Position numbers and translations under genes: made by a program. The notes below the pieces were generated by a model. It was not told the origin of the DNA. It saw nothing but the letters and a program-made list of their open reading frames with translations, and did no database searches. From NCBI GenBank assembly GCA_910586275.1, contig CAJUIM010000028.1, forward strand, positions 1 to 32,299: a stretch of 32,299 bases of DNA, given 5' to 3'. How positions within the stretch are numbered: the stretch's first letter is position 1; every line of letters starts with the position of its first letter. The stretch comes from an uncultured Lachnospiraceae bacterium. GTDB taxonomy: Bacteria; Bacillota; Clostridia; Lachnospirales; Lachnospiraceae. This document shows positions 31,350 to 32,299 of this stretch, piece after piece.

Positions 31350-31976
31350 TTATTGAATAAGTTCCAATTTGCTCACGGACACTTCATATGCAATCCGCTT
31401 TTCCAGCTGTTCTTCCGAGATTTTCTTCATATATTCCCGGCTCTGTATCCGGCCCCATACGGCACACCTTGCCCCTACTTCAAAATTACTGGCAAACCTT
31501 GCGTTTCTTCCCCAGCAGATGCAGGGAATATAATCCGATTTCCCGTAAGGCCTGTTCACTGCCAGAAGCAGATCCGCAATCTCCCTTCCCAGAGGCGTCT
31601 TTCTGTAAATCGGTTCTTTACAAATATACCCGTCCAGAAAAATCTGATTGGACTTCGTATTTTCCCCGATTTCATCTACGAATTCTATTTCCCTTGCAAA
31701 CACGGAAAGCACCAGCTTATTTTTTCTCTCCTCATGCCGGTTATAGGAACGGAACTGCCCGTTCACCACTATGTACATCCCTTTATAATCCCCGTTTACG
31801 TCAAGAAGCCTCTCCGATACCATAAGCGGAATGATATCTATGGAATCGCTCAAACGTTCCACGCTCACATCTACCATATAGAAACCTTCGCCGAATATCT
31901 CATGGCTGTAAGTAAAATCGCTCACGATTTCTCCCATGATTACCACTTGGTTATTTTCAATTACCTTATCTGTCAT
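31350..31976 (-). CDS. SSB-like protein with two OB folds
   Basis: This 208-residue protein is related to single-stranded DNA-binding protein. The first half (about 8-100: VVIMGEIVSDFTYSHEIFGEGFYMVDVSVER then VNGQFRSYNR) and the second half (about 108-205: IFLDGYICKEPIYRKTPLGREIADLLLAVNR, YIPCICWGRNA, VWGRIQSREY) each resemble one OB fold. The second is closer to true SSB. There is no acidic DDIPF tail, so it is not the replicative SSB. It may act in DNA processing, but no partner gene is nearby. The ribosome site is GGGAG. Confidence 0.75.
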   Translation of the reverse strand: MTDKVIENNQVVIMGEIVSDFTYSHEIFGEGFYMVDVSVERLSDSIDIIPLMVSERLLDVNGDYKGMYIVVNGQFRSYNRHEERKNKLVLSVFAREIEFVDEIGENTKSNQIFLDGYICKEPIYRKTPLGREIADLLLAVNRPYGKSDYIPCICWGRNARFASNFEVGARCAVWGRIQSREYMKKISEEQLEKRIAYEVSVSKLELIQ

Positions 31977-32198
31977 TCTTAGTTCTCCCTTCTTATTTTA
32001 CGCTTTAAGAATTTTTTCCCGTAATGTAATACTAATATACCTCATTTCCTCCCAAAAAAGAACCTGTAAGTCACCGCGTAAAATGCCGGTTTGACCGGAA
32101 AGCATAGGATTTGCGCCGTTTCCGGACATATTAAGATTTCATGAATTTTCAGATGCTTTATAAAAGATATCGGATATATTGGGGGAAGTGTGAAGGTT
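31977..32198. other. Intergenic region at the right edge
   Basis: I see small inverted repeats (CCGGTTTGACCGG; CCGGAAA...TTTCCGG at about 32094-32136) but no clear promoter, RNA gene or terminator. Confidence 0.3.
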
Positions 32199-32299
32199 AT
32201 GGGGGAATCTTATCTGTTTTTTTGGCGGATGAGGGGGCTGAAATATCAGGGCAACAGCATTTACTTTTCAGGTGAGAACAAAATTTTTAAAAACAACTC
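32199..32299 (+). CDS. Possible start of a gene cut by the window edge
   Basis: An ATG at 32199 opens a frame without stops to the edge (33 codons, beginning MGESYLFFWRMRGLKYQGNS). The upstream GAAGGTT is a poor ribosome site. The segment is too short to recognise and may be chance. Confidence 0.25.
   Translation, partial: MGESYLFFWRMRGLKYQGNSIYFSGENKIFKNN

Noticed and set aside
31990..32052. A 15-codon frame MRYISITLREKILKA after GGAGG upstream of the SSB-like gene
   Set aside because: The ribosome site is only two bases from the ATG and the peptide is too short to judge.
1..32299. CRISPR arrays, toxin-antitoxin pairs, prophage genes
   Set aside because: No regularly spaced direct repeats, no paired small genes with known folds and no phage-type proteins were found.

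Overview
The window looks like a piece of chromosome from a spore-forming, gut-type member of the Lachnospiraceae (Clostridia). The support is the gene content: class III (Firmicutes-type) fructose-1,6-bisphosphatase, a SpoIID/LytB protein, nrdR, a 3H-domain NadR/NiaR regulator, DUF5688, a lysine riboswitch in front of dapA, a C. symbiosum-like glutamate dehydrogenase, strong AGGAGG ribosome binding sites and moderate GC. The assignment is inferred from families; no species is recognised. Nearly all genes lie on the minus strand. The clear exceptions are a cold-shock gene and a low-complexity lipoprotein gene, plus a doubtful partial reading frame at the right edge.

Layout, left to right. 1-688 is non-coding: a consensus promoter firing leftward out of the window, one copy of a dispersed structured repeat and a perfect 29-bp inverted repeat. 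689-6279 is an envelope cluster: a DUF4352-like lipoprotein, a histidine kinase whose response regulator seems to have been deleted down to a stub, a YihY membrane protein and a SpoIID/LytB protein. 6280-8126 is rich in non-coding elements: a likely 6S RNA with its own promoter and terminator, a second copy of the dispersed repeat, an XRE regulator carrying Cys-containing bactofilin-like repeats, a chain of hairpins and a 189-bp MITE that has split the gdhA terminator. 8127-14575 holds gdhA, a small helical protein, a secreted thioredoxin-like protein, an SH3 membrane protein, a tRNA-Arg(CCG) inside a 15-bp inverted repeat, and a DUF5688 protein.

15018-18726 is a housekeeping block, nrdR - yqeG - aroE - aroK - aroQ - efp, carrying three shikimate-pathway steps. 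It is followed by a chemoreceptor, a sortase-B-like lipoprotein that has lost its catalytic residues, a bactofilin/degenerate LytM pair, an EIIC-like permease and NadR. Then come cspA, a eukaryotic-type HisA, the Gly/Asn/Thr-rich lipoprotein and the unit dapA - dapB - fbp, which starts from a near-consensus promoter and a transcription-terminating lysine riboswitch. A CobO-like ATP:corrinoid adenosyltransferase and a two-OB-fold SSB-like protein close the window.

The most unusual content is a set of non-catalytic relatives of envelope enzymes (pseudo-sortase B, degenerate M23 peptidase) beside a bactofilin, a regulator fused to bactofilin-like repeats, and mobile or repeated DNA that has remodelled a terminator and a gene end. 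I saw no CRISPR array, no complete IS transposase gene and no rRNA.
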